Part shown: one piece after another, positions 25,706-33,780 of the stretch
Numbering within the stretch: position 1 is the stretch's first letter
How the letters are laid out: every line of letters starts with the position of its first letter
Assembly: GCA_945888525.1 (NCBI GenBank)
Contig: CAMDAF010000024.1
Coordinates: forward strand, 1 to 38,894
Origin: Chitinophaga pinensis
GTDB lineage: Bacteria; Bacteroidota; Bacteroidia; NS11-12g; UBA955
Direction: 5' to 3'
DNA length: 38,894 bases
Translations under genes and position numbers: made by a program
The notes under the pieces: model-generated
The model's database searches: none
The model's input: only the letters and a program-made list of their open reading frames with translations
Told to the model about the DNA's origin: nothing

Positions 25706-26257
25706 ATGAAAAACACTGTAAACCTTGGCGGCTATAATAATTCTAATTTTAACACCGGTTCTGGTCCGCTTAAAAGAATAGTATGGCATTTTGTTAGTGG
25801 TTTGTTTTTTAAATCGTTTTTCCACTTTTACGGATTGAAGGTTTTTTTATTGAAACTATTTGGTGCAGAAATCGGGATGAATGTACTCATTAAACCCAAC
25901 GTAAATATTAAATATCCATGGAATCTAATAGTTGGTAATAATGTATGGATAGGAGAAGAGGTATGGATAGACAATCTTGTTAAAGTTCAAATAGGAAATA
26001 ATGTATGCATATCCCAAGGCGCCATGCTTTTGTGTGGCAATCATAATTTTAAGAAATCTAATTTTGATCTAATAACCGGAACCATCATTCTCGAAGATGG
26101 TGTTTGGATTGGTGCAAAAAGCATAGTGGGACCTAATGTTATTTGTCATTCTCACAGTGTTCTAGGTGTAAGCAGTGTAGCTAGTAAGGATTTGGAAGCC
26201 TACAGCATTTACAGAGGAAATCCTGCCCTTTTAATCAAAGAAAGAAATATTGAATAA
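25706..26257 (+). CDS. Hexapeptide-repeat acetyltransferase (WcaF-like)
   Basis: This 183-residue left-handed beta-helix acetyltransferase transfers acetyl from acetyl-CoA to a sugar hydroxyl, as in colanic acid WcaF. Visible repeats are GMNVLIKPNVNIKYP, NLIVGNNVWIGEEVWI and VQIGNNVCISQGAMLLCGNH, the last carrying the catalytic-type His near CGNHNF. These are followed by DGVWIGAKSIVGPNV and the terminal YRGNPALLIKER. The N-terminal part with GPLKRIVWHF is typical of the WcaF subgroup. It overlaps the following GT2 gene by 8 bp. This would be the second acetylating activity of the locus besides the acyltransferase 3 protein. Confidence 0.83.
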   Translation: MKNTVNLGGYNNSNFNTGSGPLKRIVWHFVSGLFFKSFFHFYGLKVFLLKLFGAEIGMNVLIKPNVNIKYPWNLIVGNNVWIGEEVWIDNLVKVQIGNNVCISQGAMLLCGNHNFKKSNFDLITGTIILEDGVWIGAKSIVGPNVICHSHSVLGVSSVASKDLEAYSIYRGNPALLIKERNIE

Positions 26258-27011
26258 TTTGAAAGTTTCAATCGTAACAATCTGCTACAATGCAGAAAAT
26301 ACAATATTAAAGACTGTTAAGTCGGTCTTGGATCAGGACTATAAAAACATAGAATACATAATCATTGATGGCGCATCTACCGATAAAACGGTTTCGATTT
26401 TAAATGCGTTTGCCAACAATGAGTTTAAATTGCTTAGTGAGAAAGATGAAGGACTTTACGATGCGATTAACAAGGGCATAAGTATGTGCACTGGCGATTT
26501 AATTGGATTATTGCATTCGGACGATATTTATCCAAAATCCAATGTTATATCTTCAATAGTTTCCCACTTTCAAGCCGATAAATCCTTAGATGCTTTGTCC
26601 AGTTCAGTTGAAATTTATAAATCAGAAAATTTGAATAAACCTTATAGAATTTATAAGGCAAGTCGTTTTAAGAATTGGCAATTTAAAATTGGTATTCAAC
26701 CTCCACATCCAGGATTTTTTATTACCAAAAATGCCTTTGAAAAGGTAGGTTACTACCGCACGCAGTACAAAATTAGCGGCGATTTTGATTGGTTACTAAG
26801 GGCAATTTTACTTAGTAATTTAAACGTAAAGTTTATCCCATACACAAGTGTTTCAATGTTAGATGGGGGCCTAAGTTCTTCAGGATGGAAGAGCAGAATC
26901 AAGATGAACAATGAAGATTTAAAAATCTTAAAATCGCATGGTATTTACAGCAATAAAATCCTTATTTATTTAAAGTATTTTTTAAAGATATTTCAAATAA
27001 TAGGTGTGTAA
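26250..27011 (+). CDS. Glycosyltransferase, GT2 family
   Basis: This 253-residue inverting GT-A enzyme has VSIVTICYNAENTILKTVKS near the start, EYIIIDGASTDKT at 35-47, EKDEGLYDAINKG at 63-75 and the metal site LLHSDDIYP at about 87-95. The form EKDEGLYDAINKG is found in WcaE-like and related O-antigen GT2 proteins, often paired with a WcaF-like acetyltransferase as here. The start is a TTG, since no ATG lies near the N-terminal strand. It is the last gene of the polysaccharide locus. The uvrA gene converges 25 bp beyond, and no strong terminator is seen between them. Confidence 0.85.
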   Translation: MNNLKVSIVTICYNAENTILKTVKSVLDQDYKNIEYIIIDGASTDKTVSILNAFANNEFKLLSEKDEGLYDAINKGISMCTGDLIGLLHSDDIYPKSNVISSIVSHFQADKSLDALSSSVEIYKSENLNKPYRIYKASRFKNWQFKIGIQPPHPGFFITKNAFEKVGYYRTQYKISGDFDWLLRAILLSNLNVKFIPYTSVSMLDGGLSSSGWKSRIKMNNEDLKILKSHGIYSNKILIYLKYFLKIFQIIGV

Positions 27012-27036
27012 TTGAAACCTTTAATGTATCTTGTTT

Positions 27037-29835
27037 CTAATGTAATTTTTTAATTAAAAATTGCCCAGTATAGCTTTCTTTCTTATTGGCAATATCCTCA
27101 GGAACGCCTTCAAAAACTAAGCTACCTCCTTTATCTCCACCTTCTGGGCCAAGGTCAATTAACCAATCGGCACATTTTATTACATCAACATTGTGCTCTA
27201 TTATGATTACTGTGTGGCCTTTCTCAATTAGTGCATTAAAACAGAATAATAGCTTGTGTATATCATGAAAATGTAAGCCAGTAGTTGGTTCATCAAATAT
27301 GAAAACTGTATGGTTTTCTTTGGTATTTCCTTTTCCTAGAAAAGTTGCTAATTTTATTCTTTGCGCTTCTCCGCCACTTAGTGTGTTGCTCGATTGGCCC
27401 AGTGCCACATAACCCAAACCTACACTCTGTAAAGGGGCAATTTTGCCAGATATACTGGGTTTGTCCCTAAAAAATTCCATCGATTCATCAACAGTCATCT
27501 CAAGAATATCGGCAATGTTTTTTCCATTGTAGGTAAGCTCCAAAATCTCATCTTTAAATCTTTTTCCCTTACAAAATTCACAAGGTAAAATAAGATCTGC
27601 CATAAATTGCATTTCTATAGTTACCTCTCCTTCGCCTTTGCATTGCTCGCATCTGCCACCGTCAACATTGAAAGAAAAATGTGAAGGCTTTAGTTTTTTA
27701 GCTTTTGCTGCAGGCAATTCGGAATAAAGTTCTCTTATGCTATCGTATGCTTTAATGTAAGTGATTGGGTTGCTTCGGCTTGATTTGCCAATAGGATTTT
27801 GATCAACCATTTCAACCTGCTTCACCAAATTAATGTCACCAATTATTTTTTCATGTCGACCAGTTCGGGTGCCATTGTAGTTGCCAATTGCTTTATTTAA
27901 ACCTGGGTAAAAAATATTTTTAATTAAAGTTGTTTTTCCGCTTCCACTCACTCCTGTAACACAAGACATGATTTGCAAAGGAATTTTTACACTAATGTTT
28001 TTGAGATTATTTTCTCTCGCACCGACTATTTCAATACTGTTTTTCCAAGTTCTTCTCGTTTTGGGTGTATCAATTCCCATACGCCCACTTAAATATTTGC
28101 CGGTTAAACTTCTTTCATTTTTAAGTATTTCATTAAAAACACCACTAAAGATTAGTTCACCGCCAAATGTGCCCGCTTCAGGTCCTATATCTATAAGCCT
28201 ATCAGCTGCCTTCATCATTTCTTCCTCGTGTTCTACAACGATAACCGTGTTGCCAATTTTTTGAAGACTTTTTAAAACTTCAATTAATTTTAATGTGTCT
28301 CTAGGATGCAAACCAATACTAGGCTCATCCAATATGTACATACTTCCAGTCAAGCTGCTACCTAATGAGGTTGCCAAATTAATTCTTTGTGATTCGCCTC
28401 CACTTAAACTATTGCTAAGTCTATTTAACCCTAAATAACCTAAACCTACATCTTTTAAGAAATTTAATCTATTTTGAATTTCAATAAATATTCGCCCTCC
28501 AATATGCATGTCATTTTCATTCAATTTTACTGAATTGAAATAATAACTCGCCTGCTCAACAGACATTAAAAGCACTTCTTGTATACTTAGCAATTTAGGA
28601 AGTGTTTTATCGAAATTTTCAGCAATAAGTTTTACATATGACGCATCCTTTCTAAGCCTAGTTCCCCGGCAATCTGGACAGGTGGTTTTGCCTCTATACC
28701 TACTCAACATCACTCTATATTGAATCTTATATGACTTTTCTTCTAATGATTTAAAAAAAGCATTTAGTCCTGGTATCTTTTTATTTCCTTGCCAAAGCAA
28801 ATTTCTTTCCTTCTCATTAAGGTCATGGTAACTTCTATGAATTGGAAAATCAAATTCAATCGCCAATTTTACAAAATCGTCTTTCCATTCACTCATGGTT
28901 TCGCCTTTCCAGGGTTGAATACAGCCTTCGTATACGCTTAATGTTTTATCAGGTATTACCAAGTCTTCATCTATTCCAATTACCTGTCCATAGCCTTCGC
29001 ATGTTTTACAAGCGCCTAGAGGATTGTTAAAGCTTAAGAAGTCTTTACTGGGTATTTCAAAATTGATTCCGTCGGCTTCAAACTTATTCGAAAAACCATG
29101 CAACACGTCTTCAACTTTTATATAACAAGTTCCCAATCCTTCCCAAAAGGCACTTTCAACAGAATCGGCCGCTCGGTTTTGCAAATCTTCGTCATCCTTT
29201 TGAATGATTAAACGATCGATAACCAAATAATTCTTCTTAGATTTTAAATCCGTTTTAGGATCAATTTCTGCAATTTTCAATATCCCATTATCCGTGAGAA
29301 TCCTAACAAAACCTTGTTGTATGTAGGTGTTTATGGCCTCTTTTTCTTTACCCTTTTTGATGCTAATTTCACTTAATATCAAAATGCTCTGACCCTCATC
29401 AATAGATTTTATGAAATTTACAACATCATCGGTGGTATCGCGTTTTACTTCCTTTCCACTGATTGGCGATATGGTTCTTCCAATTCGTGAAAAAAGTAGT
29501 TTTAGATAATCATAAATTTCAGTACTGGTTGAGACCGTGCTTCTCGGATTTCTGGTATTTACTTTCTGTTCTATTGCAATTGCTGGGGCCAATCCTTCAA
29601 TAAAATCAACTTCGGGTTTGTTCATTCTACCCAGAAATTGTCTTGCATAACTGCTCAAGCTTTCTACATATCTTCTTTGTCCTTCTGCAAAAAGGGTGTC
29701 AAAAACAAGGCTGCTTTTGCCACTCCCAGATACACCTGTAACAACCGTGAAACTGCCTGAAGGTATTTCAACTTGAATGTTTTTTAAATTATGTACCCGA
29801 GCGCCTCGGATGATGATATTTGGATATTTGGCCAC
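27037..29835 (-). CDS. uvrA: Excinuclease ABC subunit A
   Basis: UvrA is the damage-recognition ATPase of nucleotide excision repair and works with UvrB in the cytoplasm. This 932-residue protein has both ABC modules. Walker A motifs are GVSGSGKSS (34-42) and, in the second module, GVSGSGKTTL. Both LSGGESQRI and LSGGEAQRI signatures are present. Zinc-finger cysteine pairs appear as CKTCEGYG with CPDCRGTRL and as CEQCKGEG with CEFCKGKRF. I start it at the GTG at 29835, giving an AKYPNIIIRGARVHNLKN N-terminus. The longer TTG start at 29877 lies upstream of a -7 element at 29853-29860 and so would not be transcribed from it. It is convergent with the polysaccharide locus and divergent from metH. 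Confidence 0.95.
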   Translation of the reverse strand: MAKYPNIIIRGARVHNLKNIQVEIPSGSFTVVTGVSGSGKSSLVFDTLFAEGQRRYVESLSSYARQFLGRMNKPEVDFIEGLAPAIAIEQKVNTRNPRSTVSTSTEIYDYLKLLFSRIGRTISPISGKEVKRDTTDDVVNFIKSIDEGQSILILSEISIKKGKEKEAINTYIQQGFVRILTDNGILKIAEIDPKTDLKSKKNYLVIDRLIIQKDDEDLQNRAADSVESAFWEGLGTCYIKVEDVLHGFSNKFEADGINFEIPSKDFLSFNNPLGACKTCEGYGQVIGIDEDLVIPDKTLSVYEGCIQPWKGETMSEWKDDFVKLAIEFDFPIHRSYHDLNEKERNLLWQGNKKIPGLNAFFKSLEEKSYKIQYRVMLSRYRGKTTCPDCRGTRLRKDASYVKLIAENFDKTLPKLLSIQEVLLMSVEQASYYFNSVKLNENDMHIGGRIFIEIQNRLNFLKDVGLGYLGLNRLSNSLSGGESQRINLATSLGSSLTGSMYILDEPSIGLHPRDTLKLIEVLKSLQKIGNTVIVVEHEEEMMKAADRLIDIGPEAGTFGGELIFSGVFNEILKNERSLTGKYLSGRMGIDTPKTRRTWKNSIEIVGARENNLKNISVKIPLQIMSCVTGVSGSGKTTLIKNIFYPGLNKAIGNYNGTRTGRHEKIIGDINLVKQVEMVDQNPIGKSSRSNPITYIKAYDSIRELYSELPAAKAKKLKPSHFSFNVDGGRCEQCKGEGEVTIEMQFMADLILPCEFCKGKRFKDEILELTYNGKNIADILEMTVDESMEFFRDKPSISGKIAPLQSVGLGYVALGQSSNTLSGGEAQRIKLATFLGKGNTKENHTVFIFDEPTTGLHFHDIHKLLFCFNALIEKGHTVIIIEHNVDVIKCADWLIDLGPEGGDKGGSLVFEGVPEDIANKKESYTGQFLIKKLH

Positions 29836-29852
29836 GTTTTTTGAGTAACATG

Positions 29853-29860
29853 CAAAGGTA
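29853..29860 (-). promoter_or_regulatory. Candidate -7 element for uvrA
   Basis: On the minus strand TACCTTTG matches TAnnTTTG, 17 bp before the GTG start at 29835. The nearest upstream TTG lies about 14 bp away, a shorter spacer than the usual 17-23 bp, so the -33 box is uncertain. Confidence 0.5.
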
Positions 29861-30061
29861 GATTTTTGTTTTGACAATGGAAATTAAACCTGCCTTTTTA
29901 TTTATGTATGAATGTGGCTAATAATTTTGAATTTATTGTGCTCTAAAAAATGAAACTTTTTCTTCTCTAAGACCAATTTGGTACAAATTACTTATGATAA
30001 GTGAGTTAAGAACTCCAGAATGGACATTTTCGGTAAATGATTTAAGAAGATGGTGATTGAA

Positions 30062-30093
30062 TTGTAAAATTTGATTAAACAGTGATATCTTTG
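30062..30093 (+). promoter_or_regulatory. Promoter of the SAM riboswitch-metH transcript
   Basis: TTG at 30062-30064, a 21-bp spacer and TATCTTTG at 30086-30093 match the Bacteroidota consensus. The expected transcript start, near 30100, falls right before the first stem of the riboswitch. This agreement of independent elements supports both. The rest of the 29878-30061 gap shows nothing else. Confidence 0.7.
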
Positions 30094-30101
30094 CCCCGCA
30101 A

Positions 30102-30208
30102 TTATCAAGAAAAGACGGAGGGAATCGGTCCTGTGAAGTCTTGGCAACCCAATTCGTTAATGCGAATTAAAGGTGCTACATCCTGCCTCAAAATAAGAGG
30201 AAAGATAA
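30102..30208 (+). promoter_or_regulatory. SAM-I (S-box) riboswitch
   Basis: The aptamer matches the S-box consensus. P1 is TTATC (30102-30106) with GATAA (30204-30208). The core contains ACGGAGGGAATCGGTCC, TGTGAAG, TTGGCAACC and GGTGCTACATCCTGCC. An AATTCG/CGAATT hairpin is at 30151-30168 and a CCTC/GAGG hairpin at 30186-30200. It binds S-adenosylmethionine and normally turns off downstream methionine genes when SAM is high. Just downstream a second TTATC (30218-30222) can pair with the same GATAA, and AAGAT/ATCTT is possible in an offset register. This gives an alternative to P1. No T-run terminator follows, so control may act on translation of metH, which begins 62 nt later. Confidence 0.93.
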
Positions 30209-30269
30209 TAGCGGATCTTATCGTTAATCGATTTAAAGTCCTGCTCTTGTGTATTTTGCATTTATTAAA

Positions 30270-32975
30270 ATGAGCAGAACGATATACCCTTATTTGAGAT
30301 TGAGTGGACTTGAGCCACTAACCCAAACCAATGAAACTAATTTTATAAATATTGGTGAAAGAACCAATGTGACTGGTAGTAGAAAATTCGCCAAATTAAT
30401 TTTAGATGACAAATTTGACGAAGCTTTATCGGTTGCTAGGCAGCAAGTTGAAAATGGGGCACAAGTGATTGACATCAACATGGATGAAGGCATGTTGGAT
30501 GGCAAAGCTGCAATGGTAAGGTTTTTGAATTTAATCGCCGCCGAACCAGACATATCAAGAGTGCCGGTTATGATTGACTCATCAAAATGGGAAATTATTG
30601 AGGCTGGTTTGCAATGTATTCAAGGAAAAGGTATCGTTAATTCGATAAGCTTAAAAGGTGGTGAAGAAGAATTCATCAGACAAGCAAAGCTTTTAAAACG
30701 CTACGGAGCAGCAACAGTTGTTATGGCATTTGATGAACTTGGTCAGGCCGATTCATACCAAAGAAGAATAGAAATTTGTAAGAGAGCCTATGAGATTTTG
30801 GTTCATAAAGTCAAATTCCCTGCTCAAGACATCATTTTTGATCCAAACATTTTAACGGTTGCAACAGGTATAGAAGAACATAACAATTATGCGGTTGATT
30901 TTATAAATGCCACAAAATGGATAAAACAAAATTTGCCATATGCTAAAGTAAGTGGTGGAGTAAGCAATATTTCTTTTTCCTTTAGAGGAAATGATGCGGT
31001 AAGAGAAGCTATGCACTCTGCGTTTCTATACCATGCCATTCGAGCTGGAATGGATATGGGTATTGTAAATGCAGGCATGCTTATGGTATATGATGAAATA
31101 CCAAAAGAATTATTAGATAGGGTAGAAGATGTTTTGCTCAATAGAAGAACTGATTCAACAGATAGGCTGCTTGAATTTGCAGAAACGTTTAAAGCAAAGG
31201 GGAAAGAAAAAATCGTAGATGATGCTTGGCGTAAAACTGGCGTTGAAGAGAGGTTAAAGCATGCTTTGATAAACGGAATTACTGATTTTATTGATATTGA
31301 TACCGAAGAGGCAAGGCATTTATTTGATAGACCATTGCATGTTATCGAAGGTCCATTGATGGCAGGAATGAATGTAGTTGGGGATTTGTTTGGAAGCGGT
31401 AAAATGTTTTTACCTCAGGTGGTAAAAAGTGCCCGTGTTATGAAGAAAGCGGTTGCCTATTTAGAGCCATTTCTTCAGGCTGAAAAAGATAAAAATATTT
31501 TGGAAGGCACAAATTTAGCGGAAGCCAATAAAGGACCTGGAAAGATTTTACTCGCCACAGTAAAGGGCGATGTTCACGACATTGGAAAAAATATTGTAGG
31601 CGTTGTATTGGCTTGTAACAACTACGAAATTTATGATATGGGTGTTATGGTTTCTTGTGAGAAGATATTAGAAAAAGCGAAGGAAATTAATGCGGATGTT
31701 ATAGGATTGAGTGGTTTAATAACGCCCAGCTTAGATGAAATGGTTTATGTTGCCCAGCAAATGGAGAAACAGGGATTCAAATTGCCATTATTAATTGGCG
31801 GAGCAACTACAAGTAGGATTCACGCAGCTGTTAAAGTAGCTCCGCAATACAGTGGAACAACTGTTCATGTATTGGATGCTTCTAAATCTGTTCCAGTTGT
31901 ATCTCAATTATTAAATGAGGATTCAAAGGAGGCTTTTTCGAAAAACATAAGAAATGAATACATAAAGTTGGCTGAAGACCACGCAAAAAGACAAACGGCC
32001 AAAGATATTATCACTTATGAGGATGCAAAATCAAACCCTTTCAAACTTGAATTCAATAATCAATCAATATCTAAACCTAAGAAATTGGGTGTAAATTATA
32101 TAATTAGTCAAAATTTAAATGATCTCAGACCACTTATAGATTGGACCCCGTTTTTTCAAACTTGGGAACTTGCAGGAAAATATCCAGCGATATTAAGCGA
32201 TTCTGTTGTTGGTGTGGAAGCGACAAAATTGTTTAAGGATGCCAATGAAATGCTTGATAATATTATCCGTGAGAATTGGTTGCAAGCAAATGCCTCATAC
32301 GCTTTATTGCCGGCATATTCAGACGGTGATGATGTAAAAGTGATGGATGCAGAAGGAAAACATTTAGAGACCTTTCATTTTCTTAGACAACAAAGGAAAA
32401 TGACCAATGGCGTTCCAAATCTATGCTTGTCAGATTTTATAGCACCTAAAAATGATGACATTCAAGATTATATGGGCTTCTTCACTGTCACTGCAGGTAT
32501 CGGAATCGAAGAACACATCAAATGTTTTGAAGACAACCACGATGATTACAACAGCATTTTAATAAAGGCCTTAGCGGATAGATTGGCTGAAGCATTTGCT
32601 GAAAAACTTCACCAATTAATAAGAACTGAGTTTTGGGGGTATGCAGAGAATGAAAATTTAAGCAATGAAGATTTAATTATAGAGAAATATAGAGGCATTA
32701 GACCGGCTCCAGGTTACCCTGCCTGTCCTGACCATACAGAAAAAGGGCCATTGTTTAAACTTCTAAATAATGAATCAGAAATAGGCGTTGATCTAACAGA
32801 ATCGTTTGCAATGTATCCAACTGCGGCTGTTTCAGGATTCTATTTTGCTCACCCAGCGACAAGATACTTTGGACTTGGAAAAATCAATAAAGATCAAGTT
32901 GAAAATTATGCTGCAAGAAAAGGCATTACACTTGAAGAAGCAGAAAGATGGTTAAGGCCTGTGTTGGCTTATTAG
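30270..32975 (+). CDS. metH: Cobalamin-dependent methionine synthase, split form lacking the homocysteine domain
   Basis: MetH methylates homocysteine from methyl-tetrahydrofolate using a cobalamin cofactor. This 901-residue protein begins directly with the folate-binding (pterin) domain, [14 protein letters not shown] near residues 21-34. It continues with the cobalamin cap and the B12 domain, where [12 protein letters not shown] supplies the coordinating histidine H436. It ends with the SAM-binding reactivation domain, which has [12 protein letters not shown] from residue 811. The N-terminal homocysteine-binding zinc domain of full-length MetH (about 1,200 residues) is missing. In many Bacteroidota it is a separate gene, not present in this window. 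The ATG at 30270 is preferred over a GTG at 30249. A SAM-I riboswitch precedes it. Confidence 0.95.
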   Translation: MSRTIYPYLRLSGLEPLTQTNETNFINIGERTNVTGSRKFAKLILDDKFDEALSVARQQVENGAQVIDINMDEGMLDGKAAMVRFLNLIAAEPDISRVPVMIDSSKWEIIEAGLQCIQGKGIVNSISLKGGEEEFIRQAKLLKRYGAATVVMAFDELGQADSYQRRIEICKRAYEILVHKVKFPAQDIIFDPNILTVATGIEEHNNYAVDFINATKWIKQNLPYAKVSGGVSNISFSFRGNDAVREAMHSAFLYHAIRAGMDMGIVNAGMLMVYDEIPKELLDRVEDVLLNRRTDSTDRLLEFAETFKAKGKEKIVDDAWRKTGVEERLKHALINGITDFIDIDTEEARHLFDRPLHVIEGPLMAGMNVVGDLFGSGKMFLPQVVKSARVMKKAVAYLEPFLQAEKDKNILEGTNLAEANKGPGKILLATVKGDVHDIGKNIVGVVLACNNYEIYDMGVMVSCEKILEKAKEINADVIGLSGLITPSLDEMVYVAQQMEKQGFKLPLLIGGATTSRIHAAVKVAPQYSGTTVHVLDASKSVPVVSQLLNEDSKEAFSKNIRNEYIKLAEDHAKRQTAKDIITYEDAKSNPFKLEFNNQSISKPKKLGVNYIISQNLNDLRPLIDWTPFFQTWELAGKYPAILSDSVVGVEATKLFKDANEMLDNIIRENWLQANASYALLPAYSDGDDVKVMDAEGKHLETFHFLRQQRKMTNGVPNLCLSDFIAPKNDDIQDYMGFFTVTAGIGIEEHIKCFEDNHDDYNSILIKALADRLAEAFAEKLHQLIRTEFWGYAENENLSNEDLIIEKYRGIRPAPGYPACPDHTEKGPLFKLLNNESEIGVDLTESFAMYPTAAVSGFYFAHPATRYFGLGKINKDQVENYAARKGITLEEAERWLRPVLAY

Positions 32976-32978
32976 AAG

Positions 32979-33767
32979 CTATTTTTTGTTTTGTGAAGTT
33001 TTGTATTTTTTAAGCGCATAGTAAATCGCTCTTGCCATATTGTTCTGGCCACTATCATTGGCCAAAGTCTTACGGTCAAATTCGCTGCTTAAAAAACCGG
33101 TTTCTATAAGCACGCCAGGCATTGTTGAACGCCAAAGGACTAAAAACCCTGCTTCTTTAACGCCTCTGCTTTTTAATCTGCTTTTTTGCTTGAATTCAGT
33201 TTCAACTAAGCTTGCAAATTTGATACTTTGTGCTCTAAATGCATTCTGCATCAAAGAAAAAATAATATGACCTGCCGGTGAATTTGGATCAAACCCTTCA
33301 TAGGCCTTATTGTTCTTATAATCTTTTTCCAGTAAAATCACATTGTTTTCTCTTTTAGAGACTTGTAAATTGCCTTCTAGCTTATGGGGACCCATCAGAT
33401 ATGTTTCAGTTCCATTGGCTTCTTTATTGTCATTGGCATTGCAATGGATGCTAATAAACAGGTCGGCACTGTTTTTGTTAGCGATATTACTGCGTTCACT
33501 CAACTCAATGAATTTATCAGTTTTTCGGGTATATACAACTTTGACATCTTTTAAACTGTCTTCAATAAACTTGCCCAATTTTAATGCAATTGATAAGGTA
33601 ACTTCTTTCTCCCTGCTCGATCCGCCATTGCATCCTGGATCATGTCCACCATGTCCTGCATCGATAACAATAATGTCAAAGCCATTTATCTTTTCTTCTT
33701 CATGGTTAAATGATGAAAAGACTAAAACAATTAAGCCTACTGAAAGTAATAAGATTCTTCGGTTCAT
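32979..33767 (-). CDS. N-acetylmuramoyl-L-alanine amidase (Amidase_3 family)
   Basis: This secreted zinc amidase cleaves the bond between MurNAc and the L-alanine of the stem peptide, and is often used in cell separation. From the internal ATG at 33767 the protein has 262 residues and begins with a signal peptide (MNRRILLLSVGLIVLVFSSF). The catalytic domain shows IVIDAGHGGHDPG near 32-44 with the first zinc His, EKEVTLSIAL with the Glu ligand, SIHCNAN with another His, and PGVLIETGFLSS with the catalytic Glu. The longer start at 33821 would add 18 charged residues ahead of the signal peptide and is less likely. It lies between metH and a divergent lptD-like gene. Confidence 0.9.
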   Translation of the reverse strand: MNRRILLLSVGLIVLVFSSFNHEEEKINGFDIIVIDAGHGGHDPGCNGGSSREKEVTLSIALKLGKFIEDSLKDVKVVYTRKTDKFIELSERSNIANKNSADLFISIHCNANDNKEANGTETYLMGPHKLEGNLQVSKRENNVILLEKDYKNNKAYEGFDPNSPAGHIIFSLMQNAFRAQSIKFASLVETEFKQKSRLKSRGVKEAGFLVLWRSTMPGVLIETGFLSSEFDRKTLANDSGQNNMARAIYYALKKYKTSQNKK

Positions 33768-33780
33768 CGTTTTATTTTTT

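Noticed and set aside
27012-27062. AT-rich inverted repeat as a bidirectional terminator between the GT2 gene and uvrA
   Set aside because: It is made almost only of A and T, overlaps the uvrA coding end and would form a weak stem.
30082-30273. Small plus-strand ORF of 63 codons upstream of metH
   Set aside because: It lies on the promoter and SAM-I riboswitch, and its translation follows conserved RNA motifs, not protein features.
33343-33780. N-terminal extension of the lptD-like ORF
   Set aside because: It is entirely antisense to the amidase gene. The protein features and signal peptide begin after 33781.
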